From positions 1-64,000 of the forward strand of contig CBCPKK010000029.1 of assembly GCA_965119215.1 (NCBI GenBank): a stretch of DNA of 64,000 nt, read 5' to 3'. A program made the translations under genes and the position numbers. The notes beneath the pieces were generated by a model. The model was not told where the DNA came from. It made no database searches and was given only the letters and a program-made list of their open reading frames with translations. The stretch comes from Buttiauxella sp965119215 (GTDB taxonomy: Bacteria; Pseudomonadota; Gammaproteobacteria; Enterobacterales; Enterobacteriaceae). Below, piece after piece: positions 6,629-15,606 of the stretch (within the stretch, counting starts at the first letter, position 1; each line of letters starts with the position of its first letter).

Positions 6629-9056
6629 ACTCGGTCACAGCCTGCGACGTCGCACTTTCAATCGTCAAACGCACATCCGGCATAATCAGCTCTGCCAGCA
6701 TCTGGTAGACCTTCATGGTTTCGGTTGGCTCTGCATCCCCGGTATCGCTGATATAGCCTTCATCACGCAGGGTAAGTACCAGCGAGGTGAACACGGCTTT
6801 ATCAAAGAACTCCGGTGCGTTAATACCATGCAACACTGACAAGCGTTGGGCGACGGTGCGGCTTTCACGCTCCAGCGTCCCACGGTTAATGGATGGATTA
6901 GCGCTCAGCAGCCAGAAAGTAATGGCGTAACGTTGCAGCGTTTCACGCACACCTGCGGCCAGTAGCTGCATAGTGCGGGAACGCGCCGGGTTAATCAGCA
7001 CTTCATCGTCCGTCAGCGTAACCAGTTCCTGGCGTACAAACTCGTTGAGCAGTACATCAATTTCACTGGCAAGCTCGGCGGTTTCCCAACGCAGGAACAA
7101 TTCGGCTTTTAGCATCGGGTAGAGTAACTCGACCTGGCGCTGAAGTTCGCTGCGGGAAATGTGACGATGCTGCGTGATAATCGCGGCCAGCAGAGAAGGC
7201 AACACCAGCATATGCAGGATGTTGTTACGGTAGTACGTCATCAACACGGCCTGCTCGCGCGGCAGAATGATGATGTCACCGATAGTGTCTTTCTCTACTT
7301 CAAACTTGTTCATTTGCAACGCGTGTTCAATCAGCGCTTCTGCTGGCTGGTCTGGTGCGGTTGCGTCCGGTGAATACGGCACATTGCGCAACAGGCTCAG
7401 GTAACAGTTGAGCTGCTCGGTCAGTTGTTCACGGGTGAGTGAACGCTGACGCGATGCGAGGAGCGCGGTACAGCACAGGTTCATGGCATTCGCCGCCCCT
7501 GCATTGTTAATACGCACCATCAGTTCGGCGGCAATTTCATTGACCGTCGGCGTTAGCCACGCAGGGCGAATCGATTCGATTGGGTCGATAGAATCGCGCC
7601 ATTCTGGAACACGCTGGTTGAGGAATGTCATCAGCGGCAACGGTTCGCCGAAGTTAACATAGCCCTGGCCGAGGTTACGCAGCTTGCTCAAGCCGCGCAC
7701 CATCTGCATGAAGCTCTCTTTCTCTTTGGTCGCTCCACGCAGTTCTTTAGCGTAAGTGCCCACTTCCATGACATGTTCGTAGCCAATGTAAATCGGCACT
7801 AATGTAATTGGACGGGTGCCGCCGCGCAGCATGGCCTGAATGGTCATCGACAGCGTGCCGGTTTTCGGATCAAGCAAGCGCCCGGTACGAGAACGACCAC
7901 CTTCCACAAAGTATTCAACGGAATAGCCACGGCTGAACAGCTCGCCCAGATATTCGCGGAATACGGTGGAGTAGAGTTTGCTGCCCTTAAAGGTACGGCG
8001 AATAAAGAAAGCCCCCAGACGGCGGAAAATCGGGCCTGCTGGCCAGAAATTCAGGTTGATACCGGCCGCGATGTGCGGAGGAACCAGCCCCTGGTGATAA
8101 AGCACGTAAGACAGAAGCATGTAGTCCATGTGGCTGCGGTGGCAGGGAACATAGACAATTTCATGGCCGTCATGAGCCAGTTGGCGCACACGTTCAGCGT
8201 TGTGAACGTTAATGCCCTGGTACAAACGGTTCCATGTCAGACCTAACACGCGGTCGGTCAAACGAACGGCTTCATAAGAGAAGTTAGCCGCAATTTCTTC
8301 CATCAACGCGACAGCATTTTGCTGTGCTTTCTCATGGGAGATTTTCTTGCTGCGCGCTTCATCTTCTACTGCTCGCGCAATAGCTTTTGATGCCAGAAGT
8401 TTATTAAACAGATCCTGACGCACCGGCAAACGCGGCCCGACAGTCGCTAAACGCTGACGAGCAAAGTGCATACGCGCTACGCGAGCCAGCTTTTGGGCGA
8501 TTTTTTTGTCCGTACCGTGATCGGTTGCCATCTGGCGCAGAGAGACAGGTGCGGAGAAACGCACGAAACTGTCGCGACCAAGCCAGGAGACTGCGAAGAA
8601 TTTCTGAACGCCGTTGAGCATCCTTAATGGCGGATTTAATTCGCCTTTTTCGCGCCCCGGAGAGCGGCCAAACATCACCGATACGGGCACCATCTGCACA
8701 TCCAGGTTTGGATTGCTGCGGTGTAAGTCGAGGTAATCATGGAACAGTTTGATCGACTCTTCTTTTGGCGCGTAATAAGTGAATACACGCGGGCCGCCAT
8801 GGATAAAGACATAGCGCGGCAGTACCGCTCCGTCGATTTCTAACGGCTCGAGAGGGTCGGGCAAGTTATGCGCGAGGCATTGTGCGCGCAGCGTTAATAA
8901 GTCCGCCTTTGAGTTATAGGGCAGAACGTACATGATTGGGCGAGTGGGGTCTAAGCCCAGTTCGGCTTGTGGATCAGCCGGAATGGACTTGCTCTTTACC
9001 AGAACGCCTAATGGTAAATTAAGTAATTTGTAGTAGATTCTTGGCCAGCCTGACAT
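6627..9056 (-). CDS. plsB: Glycerol-3-phosphate 1-O-acyltransferase PlsB
   Basis: PlsB acylates sn-glycerol 3-phosphate at position 1 using acyl-ACP or acyl-CoA, the first step of membrane phospholipid synthesis at the inner membrane. The 809-residue protein is nearly colinear with E. coli PlsB (807) from MSGWPRIYYKLLNLPL onward. The acyltransferase motifs are VPCHRSHMDY (the HX4D catalytic motif), FFIRRTF, VEYFVEGGRSRTG and ITLVPIYIGYE. It is divergent from dgkA, the usual pairing of lipid genes. Confidence 0.98.
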   Translation of the reverse strand: MSGWPRIYYKLLNLPLGVLVKSKSIPADPQAELGLDPTRPIMYVLPYNSKADLLTLRAQCLAHNLPDPLEPLEIDGAVLPRYVFIHGGPRVFTYYAPKEESIKLFHDYLDLHRSNPNLDVQMVPVSVMFGRSPGREKGELNPPLRMLNGVQKFFAVSWLGRDSFVRFSAPVSLRQMATDHGTDKKIAQKLARVARMHFARQRLATVGPRLPVRQDLFNKLLASKAIARAVEDEARSKKISHEKAQQNAVALMEEIAANFSYEAVRLTDRVLGLTWNRLYQGINVHNAERVRQLAHDGHEIVYVPCHRSHMDYMLLSYVLYHQGLVPPHIAAGINLNFWPAGPIFRRLGAFFIRRTFKGSKLYSTVFREYLGELFSRGYSVEYFVEGGRSRTGRLLDPKTGTLSMTIQAMLRGGTRPITLVPIYIGYEHVMEVGTYAKELRGATKEKESFMQMVRGLSKLRNLGQGYVNFGEPLPLMTFLNQRVPEWRDSIDPIESIRPAWLTPTVNEIAAELMVRINNAGAANAMNLCCTALLASRQRSLTREQLTEQLNCYLSLLRNVPYSPDATAPDQPAEALIEHALQMNKFEVEKDTIGDIIILPREQAVLMTYYRNNILHMLVLPSLLAAIITQHRHISRSELQRQVELLYPMLKAELFLRWETAELASEIDVLLNEFVRQELVTLTDDEVLINPARSRTMQLLAAGVRETLQRYAITFWLLSANPSINRGTLERESRTVAQRLSVLHGINAPEFFDKAVFTSLVLTLRDEGYISDTGDAEPTETMKVYQMLAELIMPDVRLTIESATSQAVTE

Positions 9057-9182
9057 AAACGATGTAAAGCCTCAGGTTAATGATGCAAATTCGCCGCAAG
9101 AATATCAGAATCTCACCTGAATTTCTGTGGCGTCGCGCTTTTGATAAGTATTGACGCAAATAATTTGAAAAGGTTTCCCAAA

Positions 9183-9551
9183 ATGGCGAGTAGTACCACT
9201 GGACTTACCCGTATTATTAAAGCCGCAGGCTATTCATGGAAAGGGCTTAAAGCAGCCTGGATCAACGAAGCGGCTTTCCGTCAGGAAGGCGTTTCGGCGG
9301 TTATCGCTATTGCCATCGCTTGCTGGTTAGATGTTGACCCTATCACCCGCATTTTACTGATTGGTTCTGTTGTGCTGGTGATGATTGTCGAGATTCTCAA
9401 CAGCGCTATTGAGGCTCTGGTTGACCGCGTCGGTACTGATTACCACGAACTTTCAGGGCGTGCCAAAGACATGGGCTCAGCCGCAGTGCTGATAGCCATT
9501 ATCCTCGCAGTTGTGACCTGGGGCACGCTGCTTTGGTCGCATTTGCGATGA
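9183..9551 (+). CDS. dgkA: Diacylglycerol kinase DgkA
   Basis: The 122-residue trimeric inner-membrane kinase phosphorylates diacylglycerol to phosphatidic acid, recycling the diacylglycerol released by MDO synthesis. It has the N-terminal amphipathic segment GLTRIIKAAGYSWKGLKAAW, three membrane helices and the family signature ILNSAIEALVDRVG with its catalytic Glu, then HELSGRAKDMGSAAV. Length equals E. coli DgkA. The ATG at 9183 is preferred over the in-frame start at 9141 because it gives the conserved N-terminus. Confidence 0.97.
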   Translation: MASSTTGLTRIIKAAGYSWKGLKAAWINEAAFRQEGVSAVIAIAIACWLDVDPITRILLIGSVVLVMIVEILNSAIEALVDRVGTDYHELSGRAKDMGSAAVLIAIILAVVTWGTLLWSHLR

Positions 9552-9614
9552 TCTTTCCAGAATAGTTAAGTGACTGGTTTTTTGCTTAATTTGTGGTTCC
9601 AAATTCGCCTTTGA

Positions 9615-9651
9615 CTGTATATACTCACAGCATAACTGTATAAACACCCAG
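9615..9651 (+). promoter_or_regulatory. Two LexA (SOS) boxes in front of lexA
   Basis: CTGTATATACTCACAG at 9615-9630 and CTGTATAAACACCCAG at 9636-9651 both fit CTG-N10-CAG. They lie just upstream of the lexA ATG, as in the autoregulated E. coli lexA-dinF operon, so SOS induction is expected. Confidence 0.95.
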
Positions 9652-9659
9652 GGGGCGGA

Positions 9660-10268
9660 ATGAAAGCGTTAACTACCAGGCAGCAAGAGGTGTTTGATCT
9701 TATTCGGGATCATATCAGCCAGACCGGCATGCCACCAACTCGTGCCGAGATTGCTCAACGTCTGGGGTTCCGTTCTCCGAACGCCGCTGAAGAGCATTTA
9801 AAAGCGCTTGCCCGTAAAGGCGTGCTTGAGATTATCTCTGGCGCGTCGCGTGGTATCCGCCTGCTGGTAGAAGAAGTGACCGGTATTCCGCTGGTTGGGC
9901 GTGTTGCTGCCGGTGAGCCACTCCTTGCACAGCAACATATCGAAGGCCACTACCAGGTTGATCCATCACTGTTTAAACCTAATGCTGACTTCCTGCTGCG
10001 CGTCAGCGGTATGTCGATGAAAGACATCGGCATTATGGATGGTGATTTGCTCGCGGTTCATAAAACGCAGGATGTGCGTAACGGCCAGGTTGTGGTTGCA
10101 CGTATTGACGACGAAGTTACCGTTAAGCGTTTAAAACAGCAGGGCAATACCGTTCATTTGCTTCCAGAAAACAGCGAGTTTGAACCCATTGTGGTTGACC
10201 TGCGCGAGCATAACTTCTCTATAGAAGGGCTGGCGGTTGGGGTGATTCGCAACGGCGACTGGCTGTAA
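9660..10268 (+). CDS. lexA: SOS repressor LexA
   Basis: LexA represses the DNA-damage regulon and self-cleaves when RecA filaments form. The 202-residue protein has the same length as E. coli LexA. The N-terminal winged helix includes PPTRAEIAQRLGFRSPNAAEEHL. The cleavage site is the Ala-Gly in VGRVAAGEP (84-85), with the Ser119 nucleophile in GMSMKD and Lys156 in VTVKRLK. It is autoregulated by the two boxes just upstream and is followed by dinF. Confidence 0.98.
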   Translation: MKALTTRQQEVFDLIRDHISQTGMPPTRAEIAQRLGFRSPNAAEEHLKALARKGVLEIISGASRGIRLLVEEVTGIPLVGRVAAGEPLLAQQHIEGHYQVDPSLFKPNADFLLRVSGMSMKDIGIMDGDLLAVHKTQDVRNGQVVVARIDDEVTVKRLKQQGNTVHLLPENSEFEPIVVDLREHNFSIEGLAVGVIRNGDWL

Positions 10269-10278
10269 ATCTTCTTTA

Positions 10279-10304
10279 AGCGATGCGCTTTCTGGCGCAT
10301 CGCT
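10279..10304 (+). terminator. Intercistronic hairpin between lexA and dinF
   Basis: AGCGATGCGC and GCGCATCGCT form a 10-bp stem with a 6-nt loop, followed by GTTCTCACTTTC. Lacking a full T-run, it is probably an attenuator that lets a fraction of lexA transcripts continue into dinF. Confidence 0.55.
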
Positions 10305-10330
10305 GTTCTCACTTTCTTCCTGGATTAGCC

Positions 10331-11665
10331 ATGCGATTTTTCTCGACGGCTGATAGCGCGCTCTGGCGCCTCGCCTTACCCATGATTTTTTCCAACATCA
10401 CCGTTCCTTTGCTTGGGCTTGTGGATACGGCGGTTATTGGTCATCTGGACAGTCCTGTTTATCTCGGCGGTGTCGCCATTGGCGCTACGGCAACCAGCTT
10501 CTTATTTATGCTGCTGCTGTTTTTGCGTATGAGTACCACGGGCTTAACGGCTCAGGCTTTTGGTGCCAACAATCCTCCTGCGTTAGCTCGTGCACTGGTG
10601 CAGCCTTTATTGCTGGCACTAGGGGCGGGCGTTGCGATTGTCTTGCTGCGTGATCCCCTCATCTCACTTGCCTTGCATATTGTCGGTGGCAACCAGGACG
10701 TGCTTATACAGGCACAGCGTTTCCTTGAAATCCGCTGGCTTAGCGCGCCAGCCTCGCTTGCTAACCTGGTGTTGCTCGGCTGGTTGTTAGGCGTTCAGTA
10801 TGCCCGCGCGCCGGTTATCTTGCTGGTTGTCGGTAATGTGCTGAATATCGTGCTCGATGTGTGGCTGGTGATGGGGCTGCACATGAATGTTCAGGGGGCA
10901 GCGCTGGCGACCGTTACTGCGGAATACGCGACATTTATCATCGGGTTGCTGATGGTGAAGAAGGTAATGGGCATACGCGGTATCAGCATTGAGATGCTCA
11001 AACAAGCCTGGCGCGGCAACGTTCGCCGCCTGCTGGCGCTGAACAGAGACATCATGCTGCGCTCGCTGCTGCTACAAATTTGTTTCGCTTCAGTGACCAT
11101 CTTTGGTGCGCGTTTAGGCAGTGAAATTGTTGCCGTCAATGCGGTACTGATGACGTTACTGACCTTCACCGCCTATGCGCTGGACGGTTTTGCTTATGCC
11201 GTTGAAGCCCATTCCGGGCAGGCATATGGCGCGAAAAATCGCGGTCAATTGCTTGAAGTCTGGGGGGCTGCCTGCCGCCAGGCGGGTTTGGTTGCGCTAA
11301 TGTTTGCCGTGATATATGCCCTGTTTGGTGAGCACATTGTTTCACTTTTGACGTCCATCCCTGAGTTACAGCAACAGGCCGATCGTTACTTGAACTGGCA
11401 GATAGTTTTGCCGGTAGTGGGCGTCTGGTGCTATTTGCTGGATGGCATGTTTATTGGCGCAACACGCGGTGCGGAGATGCGCAACAGCATGGCAGTTGCG
11501 GCATTGGGATTTGGGCTTACGTTGTTCACCGTGCCGTATTTGGGCAATCACGGTTTATGGTTATCTTTGGCGGTGTTTCTCGCGCTGCGAGGGTTATCTT
11601 TAGGATGGATCTGGCGTCGTCACTGGCAACAAAATACCTGGTTCCAAAATGAGCCGCATGGTTAA
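10331..11665 (+). CDS. dinF: MATE-family efflux transporter DinF
   Basis: DinF is a DNA-damage-inducible MATE-family membrane transporter of 12 helices (444 residues here). The protein begins MRFFSTADSALWRLALPMIFSNITVPLLG and keeps the family stretches VDTAVIGHL, WLLGVQYARAPVILLVVGN and EAHSGQAYGAKN. The ATG at 10331 fits the conserved N-terminus; the earlier in-frame start at 10283 lies in the lexA-dinF hairpin and is rejected. It is co-transcribed with lexA. Confidence 0.95.
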   Translation: MRFFSTADSALWRLALPMIFSNITVPLLGLVDTAVIGHLDSPVYLGGVAIGATATSFLFMLLLFLRMSTTGLTAQAFGANNPPALARALVQPLLLALGAGVAIVLLRDPLISLALHIVGGNQDVLIQAQRFLEIRWLSAPASLANLVLLGWLLGVQYARAPVILLVVGNVLNIVLDVWLVMGLHMNVQGAALATVTAEYATFIIGLLMVKKVMGIRGISIEMLKQAWRGNVRRLLALNRDIMLRSLLLQICFASVTIFGARLGSEIVAVNAVLMTLLTFTAYALDGFAYAVEAHSGQAYGAKNRGQLLEVWGAACRQAGLVALMFAVIYALFGEHIVSLLTSIPELQQQADRYLNWQIVLPVVGVWCYLLDGMFIGATRGAEMRNSMAVAALGFGLTLFTVPYLGNHGLWLSLAVFLALRGLSLGWIWRRHWQQNTWFQNEPHG

Positions 11666-11810
11666 AGATTCTTAGTTTTCAACCAATCGCCATATCCTTG
11701 ACTACAATTATTATCACGTCCAGCAGATATAGTGAGTGTCAGCCAAATGTGGCACCACTCGGACGATGTTAACTTTTAGCAGTTCTTCACCGAACGATGA
11801 GGATACTATT

Positions 11811-12020
11811 ATGAATAAAGACGAAATCGGCGGTAACTGGAAACAGTTCAAAGGCACAGTAAAAGAGAAATGGGGCAAACTGACGGATGATGACATGACT
11901 GTCATTGAAGGGAAGCGCGATCAGCTAGTCGGTAAAATCCAGGAACGATATGGGTATCAGAAGGATCAGGCAGAGAAAGAAGTCGTTGATTGGGAAAAAC
12001 GTAACGATTACCGCTGGTAA
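11811..12020 (+). CDS. yjbJ: CsbD-family stress protein YjbJ
   Basis: This 69-residue, highly charged CsbD-family protein reads MNKDEIGGNWKQFKGTVKEKWGKL and ends VVDWEKRNDYRW. Members are abundant under general stress and in stationary phase; the molecular role is not known. The ATG follows GATGAGGATACTATT; an earlier in-frame start at 11736 would add 25 unlike residues. It sits between dinF and convergent zur, as in E. coli. Confidence 0.95.
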   Translation: MNKDEIGGNWKQFKGTVKEKWGKLTDDDMTVIEGKRDQLVGKIQERYGYQKDQAEKEVVDWEKRNDYRW

Positions 12021-12099
12021 TCAACGTCCCTCAGATGTGTTAAATCTCAAAGGCTACCCTGCCCAGGTACATGGAGGTACCGTTCCTTTCCAACCCTGC

Positions 12100-12615
12100 T
12101 TAGCGTGATTTTTTCTTAGACTGAATTGTGTGGTCATGCCCGCATTCTTCCGGGTGACTACAGGCTTCAACTTCCGCACAAGCACTGCATAATCCATGCG
12201 CTTCAATCACATTATGGTGCAATGCAAATCCTAGCTGGGCCGCCAGCTGATGCATAATTTCTTCCACACCTTCCGCTCCATGCTCCTTCACCGCCCCACA
12301 CCTGTCGCAAATAAACATTGCTGATGAGTGAGTAGGTTGGTCAATCAGGTGGCACAAAACGTAGCTGTTAGTCGACTCTACCCGATGCACAAATCCTTGT
12401 TCGAGAAGAAAATCGAGCGCACGATACACCGTCGGGGGTTTGGCTTGCGGTTCACTGGCACGTAATAAATCCAGCAAATCATAAGCGCTGATTGCGCCCG
12501 CCTGCTGAGTCAGCAAACGCAGCACTTCGAGGCGTTGTGGCGTCAGGCGCACATTACGCTGCTCGCATAGTTTTTCAGCCTGCGCTAACACGTTTTGTGA
12601 AGTCGTGATGTCCAT
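12100..12615 (-). CDS. zur: Zinc uptake regulator Zur
   Basis: Zur is a Fur-family dimeric repressor that shuts zinc-import genes when zinc is plentiful. The protein has the DNA-binding domain RNVRLTPQRLEVLRLL and KPPTVYRALDFLLEQGF, then the metal sites CDRCGAV, HGLCSAC and a His/Cys-rich tail. From the ATG at 12615 it is 171 residues, the E. coli length. That start has AGGGG 7 bp upstream, while the in-frame ATG at 12621 directly abuts the same ribosome site. Confidence 0.96.
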   Translation of the reverse strand: MDITTSQNVLAQAEKLCEQRNVRLTPQRLEVLRLLTQQAGAISAYDLLDLLRASEPQAKPPTVYRALDFLLEQGFVHRVESTNSYVLCHLIDQPTHSSAMFICDRCGAVKEHGAEGVEEIMHQLAAQLGFALHHNVIEAHGLCSACAEVEACSHPEECGHDHTIQSKKKSR

Positions 12616-12723
12616 CAGCATTCCCCTGTAGATTAGCCCTACACTCTATCACAACGCGCCAAAAACGCCGAGTGGTGCGCCATTCTGGCCACATCCTTTT
12701 GAGAAGACTATCCCGGAGTTTGT

Positions 12724-13227
12724 ATGAATAAACCTGATTGCATTCGTCACTGGCAGGAACTCGAAGGTGAGGATGACTCAACTTATCCTGACAGCGCTGA
12801 ACTGTTTTCTATTGGCGCGCCGCTGGCCCGTAAACTGGGTTTAACGCGTTTGGGGATTCACCATGAGCGTTTACTCCCTGGTCGCCGAACGTCTTATCCC
12901 CACGCAGAAAGCAGCGAGCAAGAGTTTGCTTATGTGCTGGAAGGGCATCCACAAGTGTGGATTAACGGGCATCTTTACCCGCTAGAACCTGGCGATAGCG
13001 TCGGTTTTCCGGCAGGCACTGGCATCTGCCATACCTTTATTAATAATACTGAGCATGAAGTTCGGTTGTTGATAGTCGGTGAAGCCAATAAAGCCGAGAA
13101 CCGCATTTATTACCCGTTAAATCCAGGCTATGCCGCGCAACGTCAGGATCGCTGGATTGACCATCCGCCACAATTTTTTGGCCCGCACAACGGGCTTCCG
13201 TCACGAAAACCGAACGGTAAACTATAG
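12724..13227 (+). CDS. Cupin-domain protein of unknown function
   Basis: The 167-residue cytosolic protein has a single cupin barrel: HPHAESSEQEFAYVLEGHPQVWINGHLYPLEPGDSV is split across both cupin motifs, with PHAESSEQE supplying potential metal ligands and PAGTGICHTFINNT the second His. It is divergent from zur with about 108 bp between, so shared control by Zur is possible, though no clear Zur box was seen. It takes the place of yjbL/yjbM in E. coli. The substrate is unknown. The ATG follows CCCGGAGTTTGT. Confidence 0.75.
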   Translation: MNKPDCIRHWQELEGEDDSTYPDSAELFSIGAPLARKLGLTRLGIHHERLLPGRRTSYPHAESSEQEFAYVLEGHPQVWINGHLYPLEPGDSVGFPAGTGICHTFINNTEHEVRLLIVGEANKAENRIYYPLNPGYAAQRQDRWIDHPPQFFGPHNGLPSRKPNGKL

Positions 13228-13325
13228 ATAAGTGTCTCTTTGCATCCCTCGGTCGGACAACAAGTACCGGCCATGGGTTTATGCTATAGTAGCGACCCTT
13301 TTTTAACCGTGCCCATAAACATCCC

Positions 13326-14330
13326 GTGCCTATGTCCTCACAAACCAGCCAGACTCCTTTCCAGCCACATCGTTTTTCCATTGCGCCGATGCTTGACTGG
13401 ACTGACCGCCACTGCCGCTACTTTTTGCGTCAGCTATCAAGCCAGACACTGCTGTACACCGAAATGGTGACAACCGGTGCGATTATTCATGGCAAAGGGG
13501 ACTATCTGGCGTACAGCGAGGACGAACACCCTATCGCTTTGCAATTAGGCGGCAGCGATCCGGCGGCCCTTGCTACGTGTGCGAAACTGGCGGAAGAACG
13601 TGGTTACGACGAAATTAACTTGAACGTCGGCTGCCCGTCCGACCGCGTGCAAAATGGTATGTTCGGTGCGTGCCTGATGGCAGATGCGCAGCGCGTTGCT
13701 GATTGTATTAAAGCGATGCGTGACGTGGTTTCCATTCCTGTCACCGTCAAAACACGTATCGGCATTGATGATCAGGACAGCTATGCATTCCTGTGTGATT
13801 TTATCGGAACCGTTGCCGGGAAGGGTGAATGCGAAATGTTCATCATTCATGCCCGCAAAGCCTGGCTTTCTGGTTTAAGCCCGAAAGAAAACCGTGAAAT
13901 CCCGCCATTGGATTACCCGCGTGTGTACCAGTTGAAGCGTGATTTCCCGCATCTGACGATGGCAATCAACGGCGGTGTGAAAACCCTCGAAGAAGCGAAA
14001 GCGCATCTGGAGCACATGGATGGCGTGATGGTTGGGCGCGAAGCCTACCAGAACCCTGGCATTCTGACGGCGGTTGACCGTGAGATTTTTGGCATGAATA
14101 CGGCAGAAGTGGATACCGTTGCGGCAGTTCGTGCCATGTATCCCTACATCGAACGTGAACTGGCAAACGGCACTTATCTGGGCCACGTCACTCGGCATAT
14201 GCTCGGCTTATTCCAGGGTATTCCTGGTGCACGCCAGTGGCGACGTTACTTGAGCGAAAATGCTCATAAAGCGGGTGCTGGAATTTCTGTGGTTGAGCAT
14301 GCTTTGTCATTAGTCGCGGATAAGCGCTAA
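13326..14330 (+). CDS. dusA: tRNA-dihydrouridine synthase DusA
   Basis: DusA reduces U20/U20a in the tRNA D-loop using FMN and NADPH. The protein has the TIM-barrel family motifs APMLDWTDRHCRYF, the catalytic Cys in NVGCPSDRVQNGMFGACLM, IHARKAWLSGLSP and INGGVKTLEEA / GVMVGREAYQNP. The reading frame begins at GTG 13326 with an ATG two codons later at 13332; either gives about 333-334 residues. A promoter-like TATAGT lies about 45 bp upstream. Confidence 0.97.
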   Translation: MPMSSQTSQTPFQPHRFSIAPMLDWTDRHCRYFLRQLSSQTLLYTEMVTTGAIIHGKGDYLAYSEDEHPIALQLGGSDPAALATCAKLAEERGYDEINLNVGCPSDRVQNGMFGACLMADAQRVADCIKAMRDVVSIPVTVKTRIGIDDQDSYAFLCDFIGTVAGKGECEMFIIHARKAWLSGLSPKENREIPPLDYPRVYQLKRDFPHLTMAINGGVKTLEEAKAHLEHMDGVMVGREAYQNPGILTAVDREIFGMNTAEVDTVAAVRAMYPYIERELANGTYLGHVTRHMLGLFQGIPGARQWRRYLSENAHKAGAGISVVEHALSLVADKR

Positions 14331-14513
14331 TTTTTGGCAGCAATAACCGTGTAAATTGCTAAGGTATTGCGGAGTTGATCACAACCTCGCATCTTTCCGG
14401 ATAAGTTTGCGGGCTGCGGGATATCAATTATTTACCAAATCTGACAATATTATCGGGTTGCGAAAAAACGAATTCATCGCGCTGTACCCTACAGACAGTG
14501 CGAACAAAAAAAG
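14331..14513. other. dusA-qorA intergenic region lacking pspG
   Basis: In E. coli this position holds pspG, a phage-shock membrane protein. No reading frame resembling PspG is visible here; only AT-rich sequence precedes the qorA terminator. The short plus-strand reading frame at 14356 is judged non-coding because it runs through that terminator into antisense qorA. Confidence 0.5.
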
Positions 14514-14536
14514 AATGGGCTTCCTAAGGGAAGCCC
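14502..14536 (-). terminator. Rho-independent terminator of qorA
   Basis: GGGCTTCC / GGAAGCCC stem with a 4-nt loop lies next to the qorA stop. On the minus strand it is followed by ATTCTTTTTTTG, a strong T-run. Confidence 0.85.
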
Positions 14537-14544
14537 AAATTCTT

Positions 14545-15528
14545 TTATGGAATCAGCAAACTAGAGCCTTGTGTGCTACGGCTCTCCAGCGTTTTATGAG
14601 CAAGGGCGGCATCGCTCAATGCAAACTTCTGGTTTTCAGCCACATCCACTTTAATCACGCCACTGGCAATCAACGAGAACAGCTCGTTGCACGCTTCTTC
14701 CAGCTCTTCACGGTTAGTCACGTAACCATTTAGTGACGGACGAGTAACATACAGCGAGCCTTTCTGGTTCAGAATACCCAGATTCACACCCGTAACCGGG
14801 CCTGATGAGTTACCAAAACTCACCATCAAACCCTGTCGTTGCAGGCAATCCAGCGACAATTCCCAGGTATCTTTGCCCACCGAGTCATAAACCACTGCGA
14901 CTTTTTTGCCGCCGGTAATCTCTTTTACACGCTCGACAAGATTTTCTTCGCGATAGTTAATCGTCTGCCAGGCTCCGGCGTTTTTGGCACGTTCCGCCTT
15001 TTGTGCAGAACCCACGGTTCCAATTAGTTTTGCACCCAGCGCTTTGGCCCACTGGCATGCGATTAACCCAACGCCGCCTGCGGCTGCATGGAACAGGAAA
15101 ACCTCATTGGCTTTGATATCGTAGGTTTTGCGCAGCAGATAGTAGACCGTTAAGCCCTTAAGGAATGACGCAGCTGCTTGCTCGAAGGAGATGGCATCGG
15201 GGAGTTTCGCGGCTTTATCCGCTGGCACGTTATGAACACTGCTGTACGCGCCTAAGCCCGATTGCGCGTAGACCACGCGATCGCCGACTTTAAGATGCGT
15301 TACCGCGCTGCCGACTTTACTCACCACGCCCGCAGCTTCTGTACCGAGCCCACTTGGCAGCATCGGCGGTGGGTATAAACCACTGCGAATGTAGGTATCT
15401 ATATAGTTGATACCAATCGCTTTGTTTTCAACCTGGACTTCGTGTTCTGCGGGGGCTGTTGGGGTAAATTCGGCGACTTTCAAGACTTCCGGCCCACCGT
15501 GCTGACTAAATTCAATGCGTGTTGCCAT
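14545..15528 (-). CDS. qorA: NADPH:quinone oxidoreductase QorA
   Basis: QorA is a cytosolic zinc-less MDR-family zeta-crystallin-type reductase using NADPH. The 327-residue protein has GLGTEAAGVVSKVG, the Rossmann motif AAAGGVGLIACQWAKALGA and VYDSVGKDTW. Length matches E. coli QorA. It is divergent from dnaB; the ATG is preceded by AGAAGGAGTTCTC. Identity along the protein is high. Confidence 0.96.
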   Translation of the reverse strand: MATRIEFSQHGGPEVLKVAEFTPTAPAEHEVQVENKAIGINYIDTYIRSGLYPPPMLPSGLGTEAAGVVSKVGSAVTHLKVGDRVVYAQSGLGAYSSVHNVPADKAAKLPDAISFEQAAASFLKGLTVYYLLRKTYDIKANEVFLFHAAAGGVGLIACQWAKALGAKLIGTVGSAQKAERAKNAGAWQTINYREENLVERVKEITGGKKVAVVYDSVGKDTWELSLDCLQRQGLMVSFGNSSGPVTGVNLGILNQKGSLYVTRPSLNGYVTNREELEEACNELFSLIASGVIKVDVAENQKFALSDAALAHKTLESRSTQGSSLLIP

Positions 15529-15606
15529 GAGAACTCCTTCTGTTTCCTCGGAGGGAGATAGAGTAAACTCTCGTCTCTCTTATCTGATTTTGGTAACTCC
15601 CTCACT

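Noticed and set aside
14356..14733. Plus-strand frame at the pspG position
   Set aside because: It runs through the qorA terminator and into antisense qorA, and does not resemble PspG.
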